Part shown: piece after piece, positions 1-8,700 of the stretch
How positions within the stretch are numbered: the first letter of the stretch is position 1
How the letters are laid out: each line of letters opens with the position of its first letter
NCBI GenBank assembly: GCA_024277435.1
Contig: JAJRVJ010000026.1
Span: 1-34,551 of the forward strand
Origin: Patescibacteria group bacterium
Lineage (GTDB): Bacteria; Patescibacteriota; Patescibacteriia; UBA9570
Reading direction: 5' to 3'
DNA: 34,551 bases
The notes under the pieces: model-generated
The model's input: the letters and a program-made list of their open reading frames with translations, nothing else
Told to the model about the DNA's origin: nothing
Database searches by the model: none
Translations under genes and position numbers: made by a program

Positions 1-1
1 C

Positions 2-124
2 GATCTTTCCATAATGACTGATGAAGATATTTATGCTATACAAGAAAGGTTAAACAACCGACCTCGCAAAGGTCTTAATTATCTAACTCCTAATGAGGTT
101 ATTGCTAGAGAGGTGGGGCATTAG
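2..124 (+). pseudogene. IS30-family transposase, C-terminal end (cut by window edge)
   Basis: The first 40 codons read as the tail of an IS30-type DDE transposase and end in TAG. The giveaway is the stretch DLSIMTDEDIYAIQERLNNR followed by PRKGLNYLTPNEV, which matches the family's C-terminal pattern 'D(L/F)S..(S/T)...(L/I).AI...LN.RPRK.L.Y.TP.EV'. The rest of the gene lies outside the window, so I cannot tell whether the element is intact. No terminal inverted repeat can be assigned without the other end. Insertion sequences commonly break assemblies, so this may be a natural contig edge. Confidence 0.85.
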
Positions 125-533
125 ATTCTAGAATTCAGGGTTTAGCTCAAAACCCAAATAAAAGGGGTTATTTTTATATAACGGCTAACATTAGGCCTGA
201 TATCACCTTGATTACCTCTCAGTAGCTCGCAAAACCTGCGTAATACAGTTAAGGTAAGGATAGATAGCGCGCTAGCACAACCCATCCTCAGATCGCCTTG
301 ACCCGCACCAGCTCGTGAGCGAACTTGGGATCAGATTTCAAGCCTACGGAAAGAATCTAGATATGACGCGGGCCAATCAGCCCGCTGAGCAGAATCCACA
401 AGATAAAGGGAAGTAGATCAGCTCTTGGACATAGTAGACTCCATGGGTATCAAAGAGCAATTTTCTCTCAACATCACTGACCTATTTCAGTAACGCAGTT
501 GAAAAAACAAAAAACTGGGCTTGTGTCCAGACT

Positions 534-556
534 AAAAATCCTTGGTAAGGATTTTT
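534..556 (+). terminator. Probable bidirectional hairpin terminator
   Basis: AAAAATCC, a 7-base loop, then GGATTTTT form an 8-bp stem that carries an A run on its 5' arm and a T run on its 3' arm. It could stop transcription in either direction. It lies 250 bases before mfd, in a gene-free stretch. Confidence 0.5.
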
Positions 557-796
557 GATAGCGATAGATAAGAAATAGAGCAACAGATAGTTGGGCTGAT
601 TTATAATCAATGAGGTCTTAGATGTAGGGGAACTCAATTAAAACCCGAATCAATAGCATTTGATTCTGTTGCCTATTAAGAAGCGTATTGATTAATGTAT
701 ATATTATAACTTCAACCAATGATGCGGCATAGTATCGCATCCTTATGGTTTTATCAATATGCTAGATCTCAGGGTATTATCAGCTAAATAACTCTA

Positions 797-805
797 TGAT
801 ATACT
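797..805 (+). promoter_or_regulatory. Extended -10 promoter of mfd (leaderless)
   Basis: TGATATACT is an extended -10 element (TGn plus TATACT). Only six bases separate it from the GTG start at 812, so transcription should begin at or next to the start codon. No ribosome binding site is present. The in-frame TGA at 797-799 prevents any upstream start for the gene. Confidence 0.55.
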
Positions 806-811
806 ACTGCC

Positions 812-3130
812 GTGGCACATTTCCGCACACTAAGTGAAATCAGTTATGAACTAGCTGATCGCCTTCCCAAGCTTCTGAAATCGAAGCCAATATTCTTTTT
901 GGCACAAAGCGAAAAAGAAGCCCGCGCCATTGCCGAGCTGTGTCAGTATTGGTATCCCCAATTCCCTGACTGGACAATTATCTCCCCCTATCAAGTAGAG
1001 GGGAATAGTATCTCACCTAAAGAATTTAAAAAGCGCACAATTCAACTACAAACAAAAAATACTTTGCGTATCTCTCAGCTTACCCAGCAACTTGTAGAAT
1101 TAGGATTTGAACGCTATCCTCGCGCAGTGGCTCCGCACACATTCGCCATACGCGGAAACATCGTGGACATCATTGCTCACTCACCGCTACGTATAGAATT
1201 CGATGATAATGAAATAAGCAGTATTAATCACTACGATCCTAATACGCAAGAAACATCTGAGACTCTACTCACTAATGCAGTGATTTGGCCACACACGTAT
1301 AGTAAAGCCGCTACATTATGGCACGAACATGATTTAGCCTACAATTTTGTTACTCCCCGCTTCTACCATAAACGCTATCACCTTCTTAAAGATGATCTCA
1401 AAGAATTTACACGTGTGCAGGTTGCTAGTAAGCAGCCCGATCGTGTATTTAAAATTATTCCTCAAGCACATGTTACCGAACGTAAACGTAATTTAGAAGG
1501 CTTCGTACTGGATGATCAGCACTTTCTCTTTCTTACGGATCCACATATATTTGGATCGGAAACTGAAGCCGAAACATTCGATAGCGCCATTGACGTTGAT
1601 ACACTGCAGCCCGGTGAATATGTAGTGCATATTGATCATGGTGTTGCACTATTTCACGACTTCAAAACCATGGGTAAGGACACCTACCTCGAACTCCGAT
1701 ATGCCAACAACGATAAACTCTATATTCCTACCGATAAGGCCAACCGTATAGAAAAATACATTGGTAGCGATAGTCCCCGCCTTACAAAGCTATCTGGCGC
1801 ACACTGGGAAACCATGGTGAAACGCGTAAAAGATAATGCTCTTGAAACTGCCCGTGAGTTATTAGAAATGCATTCCGAGCGAGCCACTACAATCGCAAAA
1901 AGCATCCCTGCGGAAACTACCACGGAAGAAGAAGCTATTGCCCTAGACGTAGATTTTCAACTCACGTCCGATCAAGAGCACGCAATTAATGATATTCTAA
2001 ATGACCTTAGCCAAGATACAGCTATGGATCGCCTACTGTGTGGTGACGTAGGATTTGGTAAAACCGAAGTAGCGCTGCGAGCTGCTGCGCATGTTGTTCA
2101 ACATGGTGGACAGGTGGCAATAATGGCTCCCACTACAGTGTTAGCCCAACAACATTACGAAACACTCATGAAACGCCTTGAACCATACGGCATTGAAGTT
2201 GGCTTATTATCGCGCTTATCAAGCGCTCAAGAAACAAGAAATACTCTTAAAAAAATCAAGAACAATCAAATCGATGTTATTGTAGGTACGCATCGTTTAT
2301 TATCCAAGGATATCGTTATGCCAAAATTACAGTTGGCAATTATTGATGAAGAGCAGCGCTTTGGTGTAAAGCACAAAGCCAAATTTAAAAATATGCGCGC
2401 AAACTCACATGTTCTTACCATGACAGCCACCCCCATTCCGCGCACACTTAACCTGGCCATGTCTGGCCTGCAAGATATTTCCGTACTCAACACCGCACCA
2501 AGTGATCGCCGTGGAATTCATACGATTATCGAAGAAATTAATTCCGAAATTGAAATTGAAGCCTTAAGCCAAGAGCTAGAACGACGTGGCCAAGCCTATG
2601 TAGTGCATAATAATTTGCAAACAATATATTCACGACAACTATTTTTTCAAAAACATTTTCCAAAAGCCCGTATAGAAATTGTGCACGGAAAAATGAACTC
2701 CAAACAAATGGTTCGCATCATGCATGATTTTCATGCCGGAACTATTGATATTCTCTTGGCATCAACCATTATTGAAAATGGCTTAGATATTGCCAATGCC
2801 AACACACTGATTGTTGAACACGCAGAGAATTTTGGACTAGCCCAGCTATATCAATTACGTGGCCGCATAGGAAGAAGTGATCGGCAAGCCTATGCCTATT
2901 TATTATATTCAGCGAGCAATCTTACAGAGAAAGCTAAAAAACGCCTCAAGGCACTTCATGCCATTAAAGAACTTGGAGGTGGATTTGAATTAGCCATGCA
3001 GGATTTACAAATCCGTGGGGTTGGCGACATTTTAGGAAAAAAACAACATGGCCATGTACATCAAATTGGATTGCACATGTATACACGATTACTACAACAC
3101 GCTATAGAAAAATTACGAGCCGGTGATTAA
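812..3130 (+). CDS. mfd: Transcription-repair coupling factor Mfd, short form
   Basis: This is the ATP-dependent DNA translocase that removes RNA polymerase stalled at lesions and recruits nucleotide excision repair. Residues about 1-150 are a compact UvrB-homology module (FAIRGNIVDII, RIEFDDNEI). Residues about 265-345 are the RNA-polymerase-interacting domain (GEYVVHIDHGVALF, DKLYIPTDK). The helicase core follows: Walker A GDVGFGKTE near 411, DEEQ box near 513, MTATPIPRTL, and motif VI RGRIGRS. At 772 aa it is far shorter than the usual 1,100-1,150. It stops just after LQIRGVGDILG and its helix, so the C-terminal TRCF domain (D7) is missing, and the N-terminal region is reduced. The start is GTG: an in-frame TGA ends at 799 and no earlier start is possible. 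The gene's end overlaps the convergent gene by 18 bases. RecG shares the helicase core but lacks the interaction domain seen here. Confidence 0.93.
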   Translation: MAHFRTLSEISYELADRLPKLLKSKPIFFLAQSEKEARAIAELCQYWYPQFPDWTIISPYQVEGNSISPKEFKKRTIQLQTKNTLRISQLTQQLVELGFERYPRAVAPHTFAIRGNIVDIIAHSPLRIEFDDNEISSINHYDPNTQETSETLLTNAVIWPHTYSKAATLWHEHDLAYNFVTPRFYHKRYHLLKDDLKEFTRVQVASKQPDRVFKIIPQAHVTERKRNLEGFVLDDQHFLFLTDPHIFGSETEAETFDSAIDVDTLQPGEYVVHIDHGVALFHDFKTMGKDTYLELRYANNDKLYIPTDKANRIEKYIGSDSPRLTKLSGAHWETMVKRVKDNALETARELLEMHSERATTIAKSIPAETTTEEEAIALDVDFQLTSDQEHAINDILNDLSQDTAMDRLLCGDVGFGKTEVALRAAAHVVQHGGQVAIMAPTTVLAQQHYETLMKRLEPYGIEVGLLSRLSSAQETRNTLKKIKNNQIDVIVGTHRLLSKDIVMPKLQLAIIDEEQRFGVKHKAKFKNMRANSHVLTMTATPIPRTLNLAMSGLQDISVLNTAPSDRRGIHTIIEEINSEIEIEALSQELERRGQAYVVHNNLQTIYSRQLFFQKHFPKARIEIVHGKMNSKQMVRIMHDFHAGTIDILLASTIIENGLDIANANTLIVEHAENFGLAQLYQLRGRIGRSDRQAYAYLLYSASNLTEKAKKRLKALHAIKELGGGFELAMQDLQIRGVGDILGKKQHGHVHQIGLHMYTRLLQHAIEKLRAGD

Positions 3131-4000
3131 TGTATACGTATCAACATTAAGGCTATAGGTAGTTACCTCACTATCTCCCTTATATTCTGTAACCTGGGTT
3201 GTAAACACAACATTAAGCCCATCTGGACTACTTACGAGGTGTGGCTGACGGGCTGTTGTGGTAAACTGCACGGAAGGATATTGTGTTAACAAATTATCAG
3301 ATACTATCCATATTTGTGATTCCACCGTATTCGCAGTAGTGCGCTGACCAATAATATATATATACGCATCTTGGCGCACAAAATCAACTATCTCATAATC
3401 ATCAATCCTCATTTCACTAGCTACTTGCTGTACAAGCTCACCAGACTGAGAATATTTTGTAAATGTAATAGCCTCGTTCAACTCACTCACAATAATAAGG
3501 TCACCGGCATCTTCATATACATCAACTATAGTACCAATGGCTGGAAGTATTTTTTCCTCCTGTAATTCACCTTCTCGTGAATAGGTATACAATAGCGTAT
3601 CAGATTCCCCTGCATCAACAAATACGTATATTCCCGTATCGCTCACCTCTACGGCGCTCAACAAACTAGCCCGTACGTTAGTTAACACATATTCGCTTTG
3701 TACCGTAAAATCTTCATTGTAAATACGCAAAGTAACAAAGCTATCTTCGCCCGGAAAAAATACATAGTACAAATTATCATGCTGTAGCAATTGAACACGT
3801 GCAGCGATATCAACTGCATCTTCAAATAATACAATTTCTTCAACATCCTCAACTAATTGCCAGTCTTTCGTATGGGTACGAATAGTATAACGCCCACCAG
3901 ATCGTAATGCCGCCACTCCATAACGATTATCCGGTAACGTTACTACCGATGGAAAACGTCCGGTGCCTAATTCCTGTACAATTGTATGCTCAAGTACCAC
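3113..4000 (-). CDS. Beta-rich (propeller-like) extracytoplasmic domain, C-terminal part of an interrupted gene
   Basis: I do not recognise the family. The protein is almost entirely short beta-type segments with acidic turns (for example LYYVFFPGEDSF, SSPDGLNVVFTT), as in beta-propellers such as WD/PQQ-like or TolB-like folds. GTG at 4000 is the first in-frame start, but the same frame is open further upstream to 4117. There it meets a single TAA (4118-4120), beyond which lies an N-terminal membrane anchor in the same frame. The natural protein was therefore probably one anchored chain of about 380 aa covering 3113-4255. The part given here would lack any export signal if translated alone. 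It is the last gene of the surface operon. Confidence 0.6.
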   Translation of the reverse strand: MVLEHTIVQELGTGRFPSVVTLPDNRYGVAALRSGGRYTIRTHTKDWQLVEDVEEIVLFEDAVDIAARVQLLQHDNLYYVFFPGEDSFVTLRIYNEDFTVQSEYVLTNVRASLLSAVEVSDTGIYVFVDAGESDTLLYTYSREGELQEEKILPAIGTIVDVYEDAGDLIIVSELNEAITFTKYSQSGELVQQVASEMRIDDYEIVDFVRQDAYIYIIGQRTTANTVESQIWIVSDNLLTQYPSVQFTTTARQPHLVSSPDGLNVVFTTQVTEYKGDSEVTTYSLNVDTYTLITGS

Positions 4001-4117
4001 TGCCGATAAGCGAGTGGATTCTACAGTTGTTACATCAACTTCTGCCTCTATCTCATTTATCTCAACTACAGGCGTAATATCGCCTAATAAGTATTGTTCG
4101 GCCCGTTCAAAATCAAA

Positions 4118-4255
4118 TTAATCCTCTAATGCAAAGATATTATCATATTGCAGTGGTTTGTACTTCCACCAAATTTGCAATCCTACTGCAAAAGCAATCG
4201 CAAATAGTATCATAACTACAGCAATCCTTCCTCTTGTTGAAAAATCCTCATTCAT
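4118..4255 (-). pseudogene. N-terminal membrane anchor of the interrupted beta-rich protein
   Basis: A 45-aa reading frame starts at ATG 4255, which overlaps the TGA of the macrodomain gene (ATGAATGA). It has a short charged N-terminus and one membrane segment (VVMILFAIAFAVGLQIW) in an N-in orientation. It ends at TAA 4118-4120. The frame stays open immediately after that stop (FDFERAEQYLLGD...) and runs into the beta-rich domain. I read this as the first exon-like half of one gene broken by a nonsense codon. It could instead be a genuine short membrane peptide, or a site of stop-codon read-through. The translational overlap with the preceding gene supports the start. Confidence 0.6.
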
Positions 4256-4745
4256 GACATTGAAATGCTTCGTATAATTCGTCGGTAAATAAATATATAT
4301 GAACATCACTAAGCTGATTATCTACCATATACATTTGCATAGATTCCATCATTATCCGAGCCGCTTCTTCAGCGGCCACATCTCCAGCACCTGTACCCAT
4401 AGCTGGAAAAGCTACTGATGCATATCCTTTATCATCAGCAATGCGCAGCGCAGCAATAGTGGCTAGCTCAACTTGCTTGGCCGGAATTGGTTCAGATGGA
4501 TGCTTCATAGTTGGTGCATGAATAATGCCCTCGTACGATAAATCACCAGCCGTTGTAATAACAGCCTGTCCAACAGAAATAGGAGCTAGTTCTTTCACTT
4601 CAGATTCTATACTACTCCCGCCAGCTTTTTTAATTGCACCAGCTACACCGCTACTCATAACGCCCTGGCTATTAGCTGAATTAACAATTAATTGTGTTGT
4701 TGCTTCAAGTAAATCCCCTTTATGGAGAGTGATAGTTAATGACAT
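4248..4745 (-). CDS. Macrodomain protein (ADP-ribose binding/hydrolase family)
   Basis: A stand-alone 165-aa macrodomain. It shows the family landmarks in order: GDLLEATTQLIVNSANSQGV (the GDI...DAIVNAAN loop), SSGVAGAIKKAGG, GQAVITTAGDL, IIHAPTM, and FPAMGTGAGDVAAEEAARIM (phosphate-binding loop). Relatives bind ADP-ribose, and many remove it from proteins or hydrolyse O-acetyl-ADP-ribose. Which reaction this one performs cannot be read from sequence. It has no signal peptide, so it acts in the cytoplasm although its neighbours are secreted. It starts 7 bases after the stop of the TSP3/cupredoxin-like gene, and its own TGA overlaps the next start, so it is co-transcribed and probably translationally coupled. 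Confidence 0.87.
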   Translation of the reverse strand: MSLTITLHKGDLLEATTQLIVNSANSQGVMSSGVAGAIKKAGGSSIESEVKELAPISVGQAVITTAGDLSYEGIIHAPTMKHPSEPIPAKQVELATIAALRIADDKGYASVAFPAMGTGAGDVAAEEAARIMMESMQMYMVDNQLSDVHIYLFTDELYEAFQCHE

Positions 4746-4752
4746 AGAATAA

Positions 4753-5733
4753 TTACTCTACTACGCGAATAACCCCTTCAAATGAGCTGGATTCTGTTAT
4801 TGGATCATGATACGTATAAGTACCTACTTCTGTAAATTGTTTTGTGCAAGATTTATTATATAGCATTGGCTCACAACTCCATAAACGATCAGTCGCAGAA
4901 ATTGTACGATCCCTTAACTGGTCTTTATTAATCCACTTTACATAATCATCTACCGCAATAGTTACATCATTATCGTCTAACCCGTCACTATTAATAGTAA
5001 TAGTATATGTTTCTGGAGCATTACCTTCGTAATCCTCATCATCTTGATCCTCTATTCCATCATTATCATGATCATATTGTTGGCCGGCCTCCTCATCAAC
5101 ATCATTGATGCCGTCGTTATCATCGTCAGCGTCATCAATATCATTTATGCCATCATTATCATGATCATTAGGATACTTATCATCTGCGTCATCAACTAAA
5201 TCGTTATCATCATCGTCATCTTCGTAATCTGGCGTACCATCGTTATCGTGATCTACTGGATATTCATCATCGTCATCGAGAATGCCGTCGTTATCATCAT
5301 CGGGATCATCGTCATTTGAAATAAAATCATTATCAAAATCTAAATCTTGAAATGTAAATTTCTTTTTGCGCCAATTCGAAACACGTTTCTTTTTAGTTTT
5401 TACGTGCCGATAACGAATATTATATTTTTGACCATGCACTAACAATGACTCTGAAAATTTAGCTTTCTTTTTACGCACTTTTTTTGTAGCTAAAACCGTT
5501 TTTCCTTTCCGTAATTTTACAACCGTTTTTTTAGCTCCTTTATTTTTATTCCAACGCACCACCAATTGTTGTTCCGCATAATCATGCTCATAACTAATAC
5601 GTTTAGGTGGTTTTATTTTTGGCTTCTTTGCATACACTGTAGATACAAATAGCGGTGCACAGGCTAGGGCTAACCCAATAGCCAAAGCTAGCGCTATATT
5701 CAAAAATGACGAGTGGCGTTGTGTAGTAACCAT
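4753..5733 (-). CDS. Secreted TSP3-repeat protein with C-terminal cupredoxin-like domain
   Basis: 326 aa. Residues 1-35 are a signal peptide (hydrophobic LALAIGLALACAPLFV, then a VYA-like cleavage site). A strongly basic Lys-rich beta domain (about 40-128, fibronectin III-like) is followed by a long acidic run of Asp-rich calcium-binding repeats of the type DHDNDGxxD (about 130-235). The last 85 residues resemble a plastocyanin/cupredoxin fold: TVAVDDYVKWINKD-type strand, a Cys pair (SCEPMLYNKSC), then GTYTYHDP and EGVIRVVE. The usual copper ligands (His after the N-D turn, Cys and Met near the end) are not all there, so copper binding is doubtful. It starts 2 bases after the stop of the adhesin gene, so the two are one operon. 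Confidence 0.75.
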   Translation of the reverse strand: MVTTQRHSSFLNIALALAIGLALACAPLFVSTVYAKKPKIKPPKRISYEHDYAEQQLVVRWNKNKGAKKTVVKLRKGKTVLATKKVRKKKAKFSESLLVHGQKYNIRYRHVKTKKKRVSNWRKKKFTFQDLDFDNDFISNDDDPDDDNDGILDDDDEYPVDHDNDGTPDYEDDDDDNDLVDDADDKYPNDHDNDGINDIDDADDDNDGINDVDEEAGQQYDHDNDGIEDQDDEDYEGNAPETYTITINSDGLDDNDVTIAVDDYVKWINKDQLRDRTISATDRLWSCEPMLYNKSCTKQFTEVGTYTYHDPITESSSFEGVIRVVE

Positions 5734-5735
5734 AC

Positions 5736-8700
5736 TTATTCAGCTGCGTTAACAGTAATTGTATATGGACCAACTTGTGGATTTTTTGCATCTTTATACG
5801 TGAACTCACCTACACCAATATCAATTACTTCTACTGCACCCGGAAGAATTTCTCCGGTTTTTGATCCATCAGGTAATACTAAGTTATAAATTACTTTATC
5901 AAGATTATGAAATGCATGTTTACCTGGTACAGAAGTAAATGTTCCAGGTTGTGCGCGTAATTCTCGTAAGTAGATGTTGGCCACTACCTCTGATAAATCT
6001 GGAAGCTCTGATTCACGTACATCATCCTGCTCAAAATTTGCTGATCCGTCATCATTGGCTTGCCCTAAATCATCGGTTGGCTCTATTGTAGTATCGTTCG
6101 TATCTTCACTGGTTTCTCCATATAACTGCTCACGTAAAGCGGCATTTTCTTCTTCTAACCGTTTCACTTCATCACGTAGACGGTTAATCTCATCTAGTGC
6201 TTGAGCCATCCCCTCTTGTAGAAGATCGATTTCAGCCTCAAGCTCGGATACAACATCAACTTCTTCACCATTACTAGAAGTGTTCGTATTGCTGTTCGTA
6301 TTAGTATTTACACTCCCATTAACATTACTATTCTCATTTACATTTTCGTTCACTACAGCTTCGTTTGTATTTTTATTCACAACACCATTAGCATTCACGT
6401 TTTCATTTACATTTTCGTTTTCAAGTGGCTCATTGGTATTTACATTTTCATTTACGTTACCATTGTCATTTGTATCTTCTGGTGCATCACTAATCAATTC
6501 AGTAACTTGCTCATCAAGGGTATCAACCGTATCTTCTAGTGTATCACCACCATCACCAGACACCTCATCAGTTAACTCATCAACCGCGGATTCTATTTCT
6601 TCAATTTGTTCAACTACATCTGCCGTTTCTTCTTCTGTAAGCTCTTGCTCGGTTGCGTTATCAATCAACTCTTCAAGATCATCCATGGTTTCCTGTAATG
6701 CCTCTTCTGCTTCATCACTTAGTTCTGTACCTTCATCCTGTATATCATCTGCTGGATCTGGATCAACAGCATCTTCTATACCGTCATTATCGGTATCAGC
6801 GTCTGTAGGATCAGTACCAAGGCCTTCCTCAGCCTCATCTGTTAATCCATCATTATCTTGATCGTTATCCTGTTGTTGACCAGCTTGATCATCTACCTGT
6901 ACGTCTTGCTGATCATTTGGTTCGTTTGGATTTGTATTATCTTCATTCACTTCTTCTCCATCACTTACGCCATCATTATCTGTATCATGATCAGTTGGAT
7001 CAGTGTTATGAATACTCACCTCAGCCTCGTCGCTTAATCCATCACCATCGGTATCTGCGTCTTGTGGGTTTGTTTGATACTCATCAACCTCCTCACCATC
7101 AGCCAGGCCATCGTTGTCTGTATCTGCGTCTGTAGGGTTTGTTTGATAATCATTTATCTCCTCACCATCAGTTAATCCGTCACCATCTGTGTCATTACCA
7201 TCAACATCAGTGCCAGCCTCTTCCTCATCTAGGTCACTCACGCCATCATTGTCGGTGTCTTCAACATCTTGTGAATCCTCATTTACATCATCAACATCAG
7301 TAGGGTCGGTACTATCATCTTCAACTTCTGTGCTGTCATCTACACCGTCGTCATCAGTATCTGCGTCTGTAGGATCGGTACCTTCCTCGTTAACTTCTTC
7401 ACCGTCGGTAAGTCCATCATTGTCGGTATCTGCGTCTGTAGGATCGGTACCTTCCTCGTTAACTTCTTCATTATCATCTAAACCATCATTATCGGTATCC
7501 ACTTCATTTGGGTTGGTCTGCTCCTCTTCTACCTCCTCTTGATCGGTAAGACCATCGCCGTCGGTATCAGCGTTAGTTGGATCGGTTTGATAATCATTTA
7601 CCTCTTCACCGTCGGTTAATCCATCATCATCGGTATCTGTATTGTTAGGATCTGAACCCAATTCTTCTTCTACTTCATCAGTAACACCATCCTCGTCGGT
7701 ATCAACATTCTCATCTGTAGCATCATCTACCTCATCAGTTCCAGAAGTAGTTTCAATAGTTTCATCAGGATTATCATCCGCATCGTTAGGATCTGTTTGA
7801 TAATCATTTACCTCAGACCCATCAGCAGTACCATCACCATCGGTATCACGATCGTTAGGATCGGTACCCTCATCATTTACTTCATCGCCATCAGTAATTC
7901 CATCGGTATCGGAATCACCCTGCGTTGGATCGGTTTGATAGTCATTCACCTCTTCACCATCGGTAAGTCCATCATCATCGGTATCTTGTACATTTGGATC
8001 AGTTTTATAATCATCCACTTCTGCACCGTCATTCACGCCATCATCATCGGTATCACTTTGATTTGGATCGGTGTCATGAATATTTACCTCTGCATTATCA
8101 CTGAGACCATCTCCATCGGTATCAGTATCGTTTGGATTAGTATTATGAATATTTACCTCTGCTCCATCATCTATGCCGTCACCATCAGAATCTGCACTAT
8201 TTGGATCGGTTTGATGATCATTCACTTCTTCACTATCAGTTAATCCATCCTCATCGGTATCTGTATCCGTTGGCACATCATCTGCTGGCCTATCATCACA
8301 TGGTGACATTTTATTGTCAGCATCAATAGTTGGCGTTGAAGTACAATCCCAAATATTGTTTACATTTGCATCATAGGCAAACGCTGCTTTATCTACGCCA
8401 GGCGCAACATACACTTGATCTACGAGTATTTTATTTTTATCAAATACCGATACAAGTGCGCCTCCTAAAGGTACTGTTAATGTAGTTGTCGCGCTAGTAA
8501 ATGCACGATATGTACCAGCATTAATTAGTGTACCAACAGGAAATATATAATTCTGTGTAGTTGTAGGTGTACTAACAGTTAATTCATAATCTGTTAAATC
8601 AATTGCGCTTGTACTTACATTGTGTAATTCAATATAATTTTCATAATCTACTTCCCATAACTTTAACGCACCATGCTCAATCACTTCATCCTCTTGCTGC

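Larger units (their letters stand above)
125..811. other. Gene-free stretch between IS30 remnant and mfd
   Basis: About 690 bases without a credible protein gene on either strand. It contains several hairpins: GGGTTT/AAACCC just after the transposase (near 139-157), GCGGGC/GCCCGC near 368-386, CTGG/CCAG at 515-530, and a 8-bp stem with flanking A and T runs at 534-556. I looked for the conserved cores of RNase P RNA, tmRNA, SRP RNA and group I/II introns and did not find them. The hairpin density leaves room for an unrecognised structured RNA or for the decayed end of the insertion element, but neither is demonstrated. Confidence 0.5.

Noticed and set aside
270..355. Minus-strand stretch reading as a plausible protein C-terminus (SDPKFAHELVRVKAI)
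   Set aside because: Only about 21 codons are open before a TAG, with no start and no family recognised. This is compatible with chance.
125..811. RNase P RNA, tmRNA, SRP RNA or a group I/II intron
   Set aside because: None of the conserved core sequences of these RNAs was found on either strand.
5974..8243. Several long open frames on the plus strand opposite the adhesin gene
   Set aside because: They are Ser/Val- or Ile-rich mirror images of the Asp-rich repeat codons. The minus-strand frame has a signal peptide, domains and an unbroken 1502 codons.
6770..8290. Regularly spaced repeats resembling a CRISPR array
   Set aside because: The period is tied to 22-24 codon protein repeats, the units are diverged, and the intervening sequence is coding. 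There is no cas gene nearby.
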